Part shown: piece after piece, positions 11,295 through 21,006 of the stretch
Layout of the letters: each line of letters starts with the position of its first letter
Position numbering within the stretch: position 1 is the first letter of the stretch
DNA from: Leptodontidium sp. MPI-SDFR-AT-0119
Taxonomy: Eukaryota > Ascomycota > Leotiomycetes > Helotiales > Leptodontidiaceae
NCBI GenBank assembly: GCA_020726505.1
Contig: JAHLEZ010000014.1
Span: forward strand, 1,612,001 to 1,676,000
Direction: 5' to 3'
DNA: 64,000 nt
Notes under the pieces: generated by a model
The model's database searches: none
The model's input: the letters and a program-made list of their open reading frames with translations, nothing else
Told to the model about the DNA's origin: nothing
Position numbers and translations under genes: made by a program

Positions 11295-12488
11295 TCTGCC
11301 GGGTTTCCAAGAAGCTTGGGAGAGGATGGTGTTTTCTGAGGGCAAATTGATGCCGCGGATGACGAATGTGAGACTTTCGAATCTTTTTGGTTATGGCACT
11401 TTGATTGCGGTCGTTATGTACTGTCCTGATCGGATCTGACAGCTTGTGATGAATGGATATCTGTGGCTGCGCCCCTCGCCCTGCGGTATTTCCTGGAGGG
11501 GAATTGATAACAGATAATTTATCTTATGAATGGTACGGAAGAAAACGAATGTATTGATGGGGTGCGATATAGGTTAGAAGCAATGCAGGTGGTTTGCGCT
11601 CGAGGTGCTGTGCTTGTCGAAATTGACAGGCACAACCCGTGGGAGGATAGCACCGATGCGCGAAAACCCTTTGGAAGACATTGCGCATATATGCAGCGAA
11701 CAGTAGTCACTTCACACTCAAAACTATCTTTACACTCTACTTAGAATTTATTTGTCCCTCCCATTGAAGCTGTTTTTTTGGCTGTGCCCTATGAGCACGA
11801 CAAAGGAGGAGAGGATTGGAAAAGTCATGATTAAATGCATAGCCTGTGGTTGCGGTTCTCCAAAAACCAGCGGATAGAATTCAAAGAATAGACCGTACAT
11901 TATAATAAACAGCATTGCACAAACACATTATGAGATCACACCACACACGTCTGCTGGAGTAGCGGTTAGCTAGGAAAAAGAATTAGCTTGGTGTATGTCA
12001 GAGCTGACACTATTTCGGTGGGTATCTCCAGCATTCAAAGACACTACCACAGATACTGTAAGCTGCAGATATTCCGGATAGGCTAAAGGAAATTTAATTG
12101 CACCCGAGTTCATAGCTACTACAACGTATAGTTGAAGGAGGTCTAAGATGTGCCGCAAAAGTAAGCGAACTTTTCAAAACTTGGTTCGCTTGAATACAAT
12201 AGGGGCAAGCTACCTCAAGTACCTATGGATTTGAACTGGTCCGCAGAGTATCTCCGGCAGTCCAAATGATAATATGGAACACCACGCTATAGCGCATTGA
12301 AATACGAACTGAGGGATATTCCGAGGTAGATATATAAGAAGCATCCTTCTCCTTGAACTTTTTTCTCATCATCACACTCAAATCATTATACCACGCACTT
12401 TCTCGTCAATTTTCCCCTAATTTAATAATCAGAGTCTCCAAGACCCTCTTCCAGAAAAACAACGATTTCATCGCTAAAAGTATATTCA
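11295..12488. other. Intergenic region upstream of the coiled-coil gene
   Basis: About 1.2 kb AT-rich sequence. The only signal is a TATA-type element (TATATAAG) at 12331-12338, about 150 bp before the next ATG. Small open frames on both strands look fortuitous. Confidence 0.4.
12331..12338 (+). promoter_or_regulatory. TATA-box candidate of the 433-aa coiled-coil gene
   Basis: TATATAAG is followed by a pyrimidine-rich leader with several tctt/cctt runs and an ATG 150 bp downstream. This matches strong fungal core promoters and supports the ATG at 12489 as the start. Confidence 0.45.
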
Positions 12489-13790
12489 ATGAGCAGCAGC
12501 ATGGCTCAAGCGGCCTCTTCATCTGGACAAACCCTGCGAGCTTCTGCAGCCACTTTCCAGCCTGGACTTACATCATCATCAGCAACGTCTATTAATAATT
12601 CCCACGAAGTTACCGCTCAAAATTCACATCCAGAATCTACCGTATCTAACGAAAAAATTTCACTCGCTGGCGCCCCTACAGAACCTGCTGCCATGCGGCA
12701 AGTCGGTGGACAATCTGGCGTGAGACTACGGAACTACGATGAAGTAGCCAGATCAGGCGGGGTGGCCCAGAGCAACAGTAACAACCGCTCTAAAGCTCAA
12801 GAACAATCGAAAGGAAGATCCACTGTCGCTCCCCACTCTAGAGTTGCGCCTTCCTCTTCTAGTTACTCCAACACGCCTAAAGGAAATTCGTATGTTCAGT
12901 CAATCGCATACCACAGTCCTAATGGGCAATTTAGCACTTACAAACCTGGTCGTCACGAGACTGACAACAATAGGGCTGCCATGCTATCTGAAAGTAAGCC
13001 TGTCAGCCACAAGAGTATGCTGGAAGTAGCGAGGAGGCATGTGTCATGTAAAGGTAACTCCTGTCAATGCCAAGTAATCATCGATGATCTGCATGATAGG
13101 CTCGAGACATCAGAAATGGAACTCATAACATTCAAGCTCATCGAGCCACAATTGGTCGAACAGTTTAGATACGCAGCAGCTGCGGTTAAACTAGTAGCAA
13201 TTCTCAAGCGCCAGTTAGCCGACATGGGCCGGGATAAGCTACTTCTCGAGCAGCGAGTCAGAGAGCTTGAACAGACCGAAGAAGAGAAGGAAGCGGAGGT
13301 GGAGCGCAATAAGAAGATCGAAGATTTCAAGAAACAATTCGCAAGTCAAGCTCCAGCTGCAGCGCAGGTTGAAAATCAGGAGAATAGCAAGTTGTCCACT
13401 TCAAGCGAAACTCAAGAGACAACCACCGCACAAGCAGAGGATCAGCTCGCAAGTCAGGCTCCAGCTGCAGCACAGGGAACCACCGCAGAAACAGAGGATC
13501 AGTTCACAAGCCAGACTTCAGCTGTAGCACAAGCTGAAAACCAGGCGAACAGCAACTCGTCAACTGCAAGTAAAGCTCAAGAGCCAGCCACCGCACAAGC
13601 AGAAGATCAACAGAACGGCGAATCCTCGAAAAGCGGCAATATATCAGAGGAAGCTCCTGTCCAGGTGTGGCGGGTAAGGAGGCAGAAAGCTGACAGCACG
13701 TCGACTGCTGCTTCCAAACAACCTACTCCTCCTACCACTCCCGAAAAAGTCAAGTACGAGTTTATGGAGGGTGGTGGAATTTCTTATTAA
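12489..13790 (+). CDS. Hypothetical intronless protein with coiled coil and Ala/Gln/Ser repeats
   Basis: Not recognised. The gene is a single 433-aa exon. Residues 1-185 are low-complexity and Ser/Asn/Gln-rich, likely disordered. Residues about 190-285 form a helical/coiled-coil segment (IIDDLHDRLETSEMELITFK, then LKRQLADMGRDKLLLEQRV and RELEQTEEEKEAEVERNKK), preceded by a small Cys cluster (VSCKGNSCQCQV). Residues about 286-370 contain three imperfect repeats beginning ASQAPAAAQ, ASQAPAAAQ and TSQTSAVAQ and ending in AEDQ/TEDQ. The middle copy is shortened. The C-terminus is VWRVRRQKADS plus a Pro/Thr stretch. No signal peptide or membrane helix is seen. A TATA box 150 bp upstream supports the start. 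It has the look of a rapidly evolving, lineage-restricted protein. Confidence 0.6.
   Translation: MSSSMAQAASSSGQTLRASAATFQPGLTSSSATSINNSHEVTAQNSHPESTVSNEKISLAGAPTEPAAMRQVGGQSGVRLRNYDEVARSGGVAQSNSNNRSKAQEQSKGRSTVAPHSRVAPSSSSYSNTPKGNSYVQSIAYHSPNGQFSTYKPGRHETDNNRAAMLSESKPVSHKSMLEVARRHVSCKGNSCQCQVIIDDLHDRLETSEMELITFKLIEPQLVEQFRYAAAAVKLVAILKRQLADMGRDKLLLEQRVRELEQTEEEKEAEVERNKKIEDFKKQFASQAPAAAQVENQENSKLSTSSETQETTTAQAEDQLASQAPAAAQGTTAETEDQFTSQTSAVAQAENQANSNSSTASKAQEPATAQAEDQQNGESSKSGNISEEAPVQVWRVRRQKADSTSTAASKQPTPPTTPEKVKYEFMEGGGISY
13376..13605 (+). repeat. Imperfect coding repeats (ASQAPAAAQ ... AEDQ units)
   Basis: Three protein-level repeats lie in the tail of the 433-aa gene. The first and third are about 36 residues, and the middle one has lost its central part. 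DNA similarity is visible in cAAGTCa-GCTCCAGCTGCAGC, repeated in the first two copies. Copy-number change by slippage is likely. Confidence 0.5.
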
Positions 13791-15179
13791 TGAACGATTG
13801 CATTTGGATTTTTCTACATTTCTTGTGTGTTGTACCTTAGATCGCCTTCATAGGGGTGCTAGAGTTGTTTCTTGGGGAACTTCATGTACCTAGATTCCAT
13901 TACTTTGAAAAGCCAAAACACAATCACATGTGTTCGCGATTGGATGTGAGCGACTTCGGACTGTGATTTTGGAATCTCAAAATTAAGCAACCATACATTA
14001 GTCACACTGGGGGCATCCTGCACTGACTGGACGGCCCTGTAATTCAGTGTAGCAAAGGTTGTGGCGGGACTGGAACGTCAATTCAGGCGAGTGCAACGCC
14101 AATTCTCGTGCCTTTTTGGCTTTTAAAACTCTCAATGGGAGATAATTATTCCACTGAGTGTTCATTATGATGTAGCTAAAGATAGTTCCAGGCTCTCATT
14201 GTCATTCTCCAAATCCTCGGACATTGACGGGAATACATGGTCCAGTCCAGTCTCTCCCTGTCCCTTACATGATCACTAAGCGAGGAACTGAGATGGTGTT
14301 TATATTGCAAATTAGATAGAAAACCTGCATCACATACGCGCAAAGCATTGCATAAGCGTTCAAATTCAACCAGGTAAGTTTTCCACTCCTAACATCGTCT
14401 TGAACGGTTGACTTCTACAGTATATGTCACAGAGAATAATCTTTCTCTGAGCTTGAAAGTCCTACCTTAGCCAAGTTGAGCCTCTAGTTCCTATAGCAGA
14501 AAGGGTTGCACAGATTCAGATTATTCTCAGACAAAACACATGTCTCATGACAATAAACAATTTTTTTTTGGCAATTTTTTTTTGCCGAATTTTCCAAATA
14601 TCTGATCGGGAACGTGTTTGTTGCTTTTGATTCCGCGCGGCAGCAACATCACCACGCGATTCCGACGCGCGTGTGCAAAGGGCAATGATTATGCATAGAG
14701 GCACGATGATGCAATGTGGTACTTATTATGTCAGAGCTGCAATGATTGGAATTCATGGGCGGGCAAGGTCCCTTATCACCGCGCGGGAATGAAGTCATCG
14801 TGAGATTTGCAATCTACAACCAACATAGCCCAAATGCCCCCAAATCTATTCCGCTGCAGTGTAAAAAAGCACAATTGAACCTTCCCAGTTAATACGATGT
14901 GTTTGTGTAAAAATTTTTTTTATGTCTTTGTGCCGTTCTGGTTGAGTTGTGGCGAAACGGCAAGTGATCAAAATATGTTGGTGGGGTTTGTTTACTTTTC
15001 CACCCACCATCAACCGCGTTTTCAAACTCCCGCACCGATTTTTCCTCCACCACAACAAACAAATCGGAACTCTTTGTGCATCACCCCAACAGACTACGAT
15101 ACTCTCGTTGTAGACAGAAGGACGAATCATTCTGTGGCGCTTCACTCAGGTCTAACGCCCGATACCCCCAGACGTCATA
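13791..15179. other. AT-rich intergenic region
   Basis: About 1.4 kb. Two adjacent T tracts near 14560-14583 are joined by ggcaa and flanked by related sequence (caatttttttttgg, then caatttttttttgcc), a local duplication. No gene is supported; open frames here have no protein character. Confidence 0.4.
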
Positions 15180-16023
15180 ATGGGTATCAGCAAACCCAAC
15201 AACGTAAGACGATCCCTTCTCCGAGTCAAGAAGCCGACAAGGGACAACCACCAACATTTATCTGTCGTGTTACTGACTCAATTTTTAATAGGATGTTGAT
15301 TTCAATGCAGGAAGCAGGGCAAAATCCGCACGACGCAAGGAGAAGCGGAAGGAGAAGAAGGAGCTGAACAGAAGAGCAGCAGCGCTGCCACCACCGCCCG
15401 GCACCCGCCTCACCCGTGAGGAACGCGAGATAGAGAAAATGACGGTGGAATTTGCGCGAATCGATATTAAGCGTCGAGTTCACACCTACATCAGCCGTCA
15501 GTGACCATATTCATTTGCTGAGATGGAGATTCTGGCATCATCAATGCTAATTTGATTCTTAATAGGATGGGAGGCGAGGATTCGAGCAGCGAGAAAGGAG
15601 AAGACGAAGTTGGCAAAGGAGAAGAGAGTGAGAAAGGAGAAGAGAGTGAGAAAGGAGAAGAGAGTGAGAAAGGAGAAGAGAGTGAGAAAGGAGAAGAGAG
15701 TGAGAAAGGAGAAGAGAGTGAGAAAGGAGATGGGTGAGGAGTTGTACCCTGGCCAAATCTGGATCGATCAACAGCGACGATCAATGCGCATTGCGCAAGA
15801 AATCGAGTCTGGTGAAAGATACGACCAAGCCTCAGATAGCGAGCCCCAGTTGAGCGAGGAGGAGGTCATGACCGACAGTGATGATGACGAGACAGATCAC
15901 GTCTACGAAACTCCGGCTATGCCTGGAAAGGGGTATGCGAAGTATGGGCCTGGGGGCGAGTTTGGCAAGCGCGGCGGTGGCGGTGAGGACGGGGCTGGAT
16001 GCGGGCAGGCTGTTCTTGTTTGA
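15180..16023 (+). CDS. Hypothetical basic protein with KEKRVR repeats
   Basis: Not recognised. Three exons give 228 aa: 15180-15203 (MGISKPNN), 15292-15496 and 15566-16023. The introns have gtaaga and gtcagt donors and end in aatag. Frames join as NN|DVDFNAG and YIS|RWEARIRAARKEK. Exon 2 is basic (KSARRKEKRKEKKELNRR), followed by PPPPGTRLTREEREIEKM. Exon 3 holds six KEKRVR hexapeptides from an 18-bp tandem repeat, then KEMGEELYPGQIWIDQ. An acidic stretch (SEEEVMTDSDDDETD) and a glycine-rich tail follow. The alternation of long basic helix and acidic segment suggests a nucleic-acid-binding or chromatin-associated protein, but that is only inference. The repeat-free ends read naturally, which supports expression. 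Confidence 0.6.
15616..15732 (+). repeat. 18-bp minisatellite encoding KEKRVR
   Basis: Six near-identical copies of the unit GAGAAGAGAGTGAGAAAG lie in tandem inside exon 3 of the basic protein gene. The unit length keeps the reading frame, and all three forward frames stay open through it, so it expands without breaking the gene. Confidence 0.85.
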
Positions 16024-16145
16024 ATATGACTAGAATGTGTTCTTTTGTATTTGGTATTAATTTTAATGTTTGAGGAAACGCTAGGCCCACTAGGTTGGCA
16101 AAAATTTAGTGACTGCTAGGTCTTGTTCTCACGACTTGCGAGTGT

Positions 16146-16226
16146 AGCTTCAACGCTAGGCTATTATAATTCAGACTGACCAGACTAGCCTCAACACTAG
16201 GTTATTGGGATTCAGACTGTATCCTG
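16146..16226 (+). repeat. Two diverged direct repeats of about 40 bp
   Basis: agcttcaacgctaggctatt at 16146 and agcctcaacactaggttatt at 16187 begin two copies about 41 bp apart. Both end in ttcagactg. Most differences are C/T or A/G transitions. The repeats lie just upstream of the TATA element of the next gene. Confidence 0.55.
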
Positions 16227-16235
16227 CACACGACG

Positions 16236-16245
16236 TATATTTAAG
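16236..16245 (+). promoter_or_regulatory. TATA-box candidate of the duplicated coiled-coil gene
   Basis: TATATTTAAG is followed by a C/T/A-rich leader typical of fungal 5' untranslated regions. It lies after an in-frame ATG at 16205 and before the ATG at 16490, so it favours the latter as the start. Confidence 0.4.
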
Positions 16246-16489
16246 AATTCTTTTCGTCCTGAAACGAACTTGCTTTTCCATAACATTCACACACTCAATT
16301 ATTTTCCCATCTTGCATCACTCAGCTCACGAAATACCTTACCCAATCTTCCCATTCCTCAAACACAAATCACACTTCTACCAACAAACAAGCAACCCACA
16401 ACTTTATTACCATCGACGAGATATCTCAATGCTTTGAAAATTGGTCTTTGGGGAATTCCGAGATCGAATACCCAGGAGAGTGGTCCTCA

Positions 16490-17377
16490 ATGAATTCAAG
16501 TACCCCAGCCACCTGGGGGCAAGAACACCTTGCAGTGGATGTTGTCACGACGCTTTCACCAGCTCCAATGGTTGCTAACCCACTCGAAGATCAGGCATCA
16601 TTTGAAATATTTAAAATCACGGAGAAACTCAAGCAAGAAAACGCAGATCTCCTCGCTACAGTCGCCGCCCTTGAGTCTGAACAGGCATTGGTACACCGAA
16701 TCCTCGCCTACAGACAGGAGAAGATCGTGAAGAAGAGCATTGAAAATGAATGCCTCATCAGGCAAGTTGGGTATCTCGAAGAGTGCGTACAGAGCGCTCG
16801 CCTCAAAGAAGAGACCGCAATCAGACTGGAGAAAGCCAGGTCCACCCATAAGATTCAATTCGAGATGTTGCAGAGAAACCGTGGTGCCGAACGTCGACGC
16901 GCCAACGAGAAGGCTAAAGAACTTAAAGAGGCACTTGTGAAGCTCGAAGAAGTCACCCGCAAGGAAGAAGAGACCGCAGCCAGACTGGAGAATGCCAGGT
17001 CCAGCTTCCAGACTCGATTTGGGATCACACAGAGAAGTCGTGGTGCCGCTCGTCGACGCGCCAACGAGAAAGTTAAAGAACTTGAGGAGGCACTTGTAAA
17101 GATCGACGAGGTCAGCCTTAACTACCAGAAGGAAAAAAGCAGCAAGGTCTCCGCTATCCAGTCCTTCAGAACCACGATGGGTGAGCTCAAAACCACTAAA
17201 GCTCAACACGCAGCCGAGAAAAGGCAGCTCAAAGACACAGCACGATTGATGGCCAATGCCAATGCTCTCAACTCAGATGTTAAGAGACTGTCCGAAAAGG
17301 TTGACAAGCTGCAGGAAGAAGGCAACATCAAAGACAATACCATTCATCACCAAAACCAGACTATTCAAGAGCTCTGA
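16490..17377 (+). CDS. Hypothetical coiled-coil protein with a 54-residue internal duplication, 3' end possibly decayed
   Basis: Not recognised. From ATG 16490 (MNSSTPATWGQEH) to TGA 17375 it encodes 295 aa; an in-frame ATG at 16205 would add 95 residues that look like leader sequence. Nearly the whole protein is predicted coiled coil. Two consecutive segments of about 54 residues, starting KEETAIRLEKARS and EEETAARLENARS, share the core RRRANEK(A/V)KEL(K/E)EALVK and come from DNA duplicated at about 16805-16963 and 16967-17119. After the TGA, the same frame continues DLAKSQSKIS. Then the next frame encodes LMLDEALAYREQHPEIQKD and EKEKKYRRDLKLVMAD to TAG at 17548-17550, again coiled-coil-like. 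The ancestral protein was probably longer. Confidence 0.55.
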   Translation: MNSSTPATWGQEHLAVDVVTTLSPAPMVANPLEDQASFEIFKITEKLKQENADLLATVAALESEQALVHRILAYRQEKIVKKSIENECLIRQVGYLEECVQSARLKEETAIRLEKARSTHKIQFEMLQRNRGAERRRANEKAKELKEALVKLEEVTRKEEETAARLENARSSFQTRFGITQRSRGAARRRANEKVKELEEALVKIDEVSLNYQKEKSSKVSAIQSFRTTMGELKTTKAQHAAEKRQLKDTARLMANANALNSDVKRLSEKVDKLQEEGNIKDNTIHHQNQTIQEL

Positions 17378-17550
17378 GATCTCGCCAAGTCCCAGAGCAA
17401 AATAAGTAACATCTTTCCCCTGGACTCCAACAGCTCATGTTGGACGAAGCCCTCGCCTACAGAGAACAACATCCCGAGATTCAAAAAGACATGGACGACG
17501 AGAAAGAGAAGAAATATCGTCGCGATCTCAAGTTGGTTATGGCTGATTAG
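17378..17550 (+). pseudogene. Relic 3' coding sequence of the duplicated coiled-coil gene
   Basis: Sense sequence with helical, charged character continues beyond the TGA at 17375, first in the same frame and from 17434 in a shifted frame, up to a TAG at 17548. The only splice-like gap (gtaaca to ccaacag) is 28 nt, too short for an intron. The simplest reading is a nonsense mutation plus an indel. Confidence 0.4.
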
Positions 17551-18262
17551 GAGGCTCGGCGGTTCGCAAAACCGAGTCACGGCGAGTCTTGTTTCATCGG
17601 TAATTAATGACAACGAGATGAGAAGCCAGACGGAAATACTAAAATCGAAGAACACCTCAGTGCTAAGGAATACTACTACAAGCTTTTCAGCAAGGACATA
17701 ATGGCGAGAATCAACTAAATTAAAACTACAGCTACGTTCTCAAAGCAACCAAAAACCCTCGGAAAACCACAAAAGCACCAAAGAAAAGGGGAGGATTCAA
17801 ATTGGGGGTCAAATTTCCTTGTCTCCTTCTGTTCTTGTCTTTCATTGTGTATGTTGCTTGGGCCTGTTATTCTCTGAATCATGTACCGTCACATCAGGAC
17901 AGGTGATGGATACCGCCCTCCCAATTCTCGGAAGATAGTCCTGGGATCAGGAGGGTACCTCCAGTGGGAGTAATTCCTTGGTATTTCCTTGATAATAGAC
18001 TTTATTACTCCAAATGAAGCCGCGTGTGAATAGATTGGGACTTGTGAAGTGTATGCTCGTAAATTGAGATGTGTCGCCTCCCTCGTTGAAGCCGGTTGAG
18101 TTGGTCAAGATCTAGGATTTCTAGGTCTGATAACGAGACTCCTACATACTCTGGCAACAAAATGTTAGAGACTCAAAAGCCAGCAGCCACATCCCGTACG
18201 AACCCGCACCGCATATAATCTTCTGCACTGGCACATCACCTGTCTTACTGGATAGTCAAGCA
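17551..18262. other. Intergenic region downstream of TRM44
   Basis: About 0.7 kb with no supported gene or element. Confidence 0.35.
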
Positions 18263-19795
18263 TCAATGCCCCCTCATTGATCCCTTAACCAATTTCAGGG
18301 CATTCTCTTCCCAGCCCGCAGCACCACCATTCTCGCTGACGAGAGCATGCACATCCACTTCTTCAAAAGACACCGCCCTCCGTCTGCCAATCAAAGCTGT
18401 GTTGCGCGTACTGGGTATTCGCAGCATCTCCTTCTCAACTTCCCAGCCGCAGTCTTTGGCAAGTTTGAAAACCCAGGCAACGAGAGAGGCATACGCGGAG
18501 TGGGAGGAACCATCTTTTGGAGGAGGGGCCCGGAAGCGAGAGCCACTGAGAGCGTGGCTACAGCAGGGTATCAACATGAATGGGCATTCGGAGATGTTGG
18601 CGAGAATAGGAGTCCAGGGTGTGAGCTCATCGGCGTGGTTGGAAATTATAAAAGTTCCCTTGGGAAAGACGCCACTGTGGGTACCAGGAACTTGCTGGGC
18701 TCCATCTGGGGAGATGGTAAGATTCCTAATGCCAGGCATGCCAAGACTACTTGATGGGTCTGACACCTCAGTGCTTGCTGTTTCGTTCGATGATGTGATA
18801 TTTGGTGTTGACTGTATAATGGAAGGAATGAGAACTAATTCCTTCAAGCTCTCTTGCGCCTTGGGACTCCATGATTGCCATGACTTGCGTCGCCTAGCAT
18901 CAAATCCCCAGCCCGAATATCCCTCTTCGACGAGGATGTGAACAAGCAAGCCATTTCCACAACCTATGTCCACGAATCCGGGAAACTCTTTGCCTTTATA
19001 CATCTCCGCCCACAGCTGAATGAGAAATGCAGCAATGCTGAGATCCTCGAACACATGCTTTCCAGGATCTGTGGTTTCGACCCATCTCTGCACAAGGTCC
19101 CTTGCGTATTTGGATTTCAGCCGTGCGTAGGTGTTTTGAACCAGTGCTTGAGGTAGGATAACATCGTGTTGTACTCTCTTCACATACCCTGCTGCTGACC
19201 CTTGACCATGCTTGTGGAGTATTGCCAGGAGATGCAAGGCTGTCCTCTCTAACTTATCTGACCGTGGCTCGGACTTGAAGAAAGAGTAGTGTATTGCCAC
19301 TATTCCTTGCTGGGTCTTGGGATTGAAGGTATGAAGAAATCCTATTCCATGAACAGCAGGATGGTAGAAAGGGGATTCGGATGCGGATGAAATGTGTGGG
19401 AGGTAGATCACAAGTGACAATGTTTCTCCCTCGTCATTCACTTGTTGGTAGAAGTTGCATGTCTGATCCAAAGGTTTGTCGACCAATACATTCCTTGGAA
19501 TCATAGTTCGCACCATGACGGTTTTGAGGGTGAAGCCTTTGAAATGGGCAATTCTGGGGGTGATGCTTGATTCAGGCTGGACTCCACCTTCAAATGGGCA
19601 ATCCAAAGATATATCTGCCCTGAATAAATGGTTTGAGTTGATGTTCGGATTTCGTATGAGATTCAACATGACTTCTCTGAATATCTCTGGAGGAAAGGAA
19701 CAGCTGTGGGTGTAGAGTGGTGTCCATATTTCGCCAGAGCTTTCTTCGAGTGTTGGTAGGGTCCCAGGAGGGGTTGGATCAGGCGTGAAGGGCAT
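18263..19795 (-). CDS. TRM44: tRNA (uracil-O(2)-)-methyltransferase TRM44
   Basis: Methylates the ribose of U44 in tRNA-Ser, using S-adenosylmethionine, in the cytoplasm. It is a single-exon gene of 510 aa. The family signature is clear: FVDIGCGNGLLVHILVEEGY is the SAM-binding motif I, followed by GFDARRRKSW. Downstream is GTFIISNHADELTPWTPILA and the Cys/His stretch CPFMLIPCCSHALSGSRFR, typical of TRM44. An upstream segment (ARLKSKYARDLVQRWVETTDP) precedes the catalytic domain as in orthologues. The start is the ATG at 19793-19795 (MPFTPDPTPPG); the frame is open further upstream but without an ATG. The palindrome TCACGTGA lies 132 bp upstream. Confidence 0.88.
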   Translation of the reverse strand: MPFTPDPTPPGTLPTLEESSGEIWTPLYTHSCSFPPEIFREVMLNLIRNPNINSNHLFRADISLDCPFEGGVQPESSITPRIAHFKGFTLKTVMVRTMIPRNVLVDKPLDQTCNFYQQVNDEGETLSLVIYLPHISSASESPFYHPAVHGIGFLHTFNPKTQQGIVAIHYSFFKSEPRSDKLERTALHLLAILHKHGQGSAAGYVKRVQHDVILPQALVQNTYARLKSKYARDLVQRWVETTDPGKHVFEDLSIAAFLIQLWAEMYKGKEFPGFVDIGCGNGLLVHILVEEGYSGWGFDARRRKSWQSWSPKAQESLKELVLIPSIIQSTPNITSSNETASTEVSDPSSSLGMPGIRNLTISPDGAQQVPGTHSGVFPKGTFIISNHADELTPWTPILANISECPFMLIPCCSHALSGSRFRAPPPKDGSSHSAYASLVAWVFKLAKDCGWEVEKEMLRIPSTRNTALIGRRRAVSFEEVDVHALVSENGGAAGWEENALKLVKGSMRGH

Positions 19796-20282
19796 CTTGA
19801 GAAAGATTTCGAAGGTGAGAGAACTCTCGCAGCCCAGTCCAAGGAACAAGGCGCAACCTCTCAACCTATAAATGACGACCAGCTGTTGAGGGTTCTCAAA
19901 GATCGCGAGCAAATGATACTACTTCGTCACGTGATATAAAAATCTGGGTTACCAACTCCGTCGAATGTTATTTTTATTTTTTTATTTTTTTTTATTGCAT
20001 CTGGTACATTAAAAGGCTCTCCGAGTCTCAGATAACTTCAGCTATCAGTCGCACATCTTGTTGGTATTCTTCCTGCGTAAGGGTGAAGGAGAAACAGGAG
20101 TTCTGGAAGTCTGACGAGGCTGAGGGTTCGGTCCCGCACTAACTTAAGCGAGCTGGCTAACTAGCGCCCACCAGCACGATTGCGAAAATTACCGCAAGCT
20201 CGACCAACGACACCAACTTTTGCCCATCGACGACTTGGGTATTCGAATCAACAACTAACAACGTCGGCGTACTCCAGTCAAA
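19796..20282. other. Divergent promoter region of TRM44 and RPL24
   Basis: About 0.49 kb between two head-to-head housekeeping genes. It holds TCACGTGA at 19927-19934 and a T-rich tract at 19967-19995. Such poly-T tracts are common in ribosomal-protein promoters. Confidence 0.5.
19927..19934. promoter_or_regulatory. TCACGTGA, Cbf1-type bHLH site
   Basis: A perfect 8-bp palindrome between divergent TRM44 and RPL24. It is a known binding sequence of Cbf1-class bHLH factors in fungi. Position and palindrome are seen; the factor is inferred. Confidence 0.4.
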
Positions 20283-21006
20283 ATGCGTACTTACGACGAT
20301 ACCTTCTCCGGCGAGAAGATCTACCCTGGAAAGGTACGAATCCCCCGTCAGCGCGACGTTTCCTAGGTGGCGATGACGAAGGGAAGGACAATCAATTGTT
20401 GAAGGAGAGGGCATATTGAGATCGGGGGAAAGGGACGACAGAATGGAATGGGGTGCTGACGGAAATAATTACAGGGCAAGCTCTACGTCCGTGGTGACTC
20501 GAAGATCTTCCGCTTCCAGAATGGAAAGACCGAATCCCTCTTCCTCCAACGCAAGAACCCCCGCCGAATTGCCTGGACTGTCCTGTTCCGCAGACAACAC
20601 AAGAAGGGTATCTCTGAGGTACGAACGTCCCCGCGACTCTGGCTGGTATACAAGGGAGATGGATAGCAGGATGGACATCTGGAGGAGTAGAAACATGGGC
20701 TAACCATATTCTCAACAACAGGAAGTTGCCAAGAAGCGATCCCGCCGTACTGTCAAGTCACAACGTGCCATCGTCGGTGCCTCCCTCGATGTGATCAAGG
20801 AGCGCCGCAGTCAGAGACCCGAGGCTCGTTCCGCCGCCCGCCAAGCTGCCATCAAGGAGGGCAAGGAGAAGCGAGCTGCTGCCCAGAGCGCAAAGAAGGC
20901 TGAGAAGGCGAAGAGTGCTGCCGGTGCCGCGAAGGGAAATGCGAGAGTCACAAGCAAGATGGGTGCTAAGGGTGCGCCAAAGAAGATCCAGGCCAGCACC
21001 CGCTAA
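20283..21006 (+). CDS. RPL24: 60S ribosomal protein eL24
   Basis: Structural protein of the large ribosomal subunit. Exons are 20283-20333, 20475-20618 and 20722-21006, for 159 aa. Exon 1 encodes [17 protein letters not shown] and exon 2 continues [18 protein letters not shown] then [18 protein letters not shown], the conserved eL24 zinc-ribbon-like fold. Exon 3 has [19 protein letters not shown] and a long Lys/Ala-rich C-terminal helix ([18 protein letters not shown]). Most fungal eL24 proteins have a similar length. Introns are 141 and 103 nt, with gtacga donors in both. The ATG is preceded by agtcaaa, a good fungal context. Confidence 0.95.
20334..20474 (+). ncRNA. Possible box C/D snoRNA in RPL24 intron 1 (weak)
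   Basis: In the 141-nt intron, GCGATGA at 20370-20376 resembles a C box (RUGAUGA, one mismatch). CTGA at 20456-20459 is a perfect D box, about 80 nt apart. TTTCC before and GGAAA after could pair. Box-to-stem spacing is not ideal. Fungal ribosomal-protein introns often host snoRNAs, which is why it is listed. Confidence 0.2.

Noticed and set aside
10758..11339. 193-codon plus frame opposite the orphan membrane gene
   Set aside because: Rich in Val/Ile/Cys without domain pattern, while the minus strand shows membrane-plus-helix organisation that continues across the TAG.
15616..15732. Tandem units considered as a CRISPR array
   Set aside because: Units are contiguous 18-mers without spacers, inside a coding exon of a eukaryote.
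16205..16489. Upstream ATG of the duplicated coiled-coil gene
   Set aside because: It precedes the TATA element and adds leader-like Ser/Thr/Asn sequence; the ATG at 16490 is preferred, though not proven.
17405..17433. Possible intron joining the two parts of the coiled-coil gene
   Set aside because: Only 28 nt, below fungal intron limits, and it would not remove the TGA.
20100..20170. tRNA-like ggttcggtccc box near RPL24
   Set aside because: No matching A box or cloverleaf pairing; it lies in the RPL24 leader.
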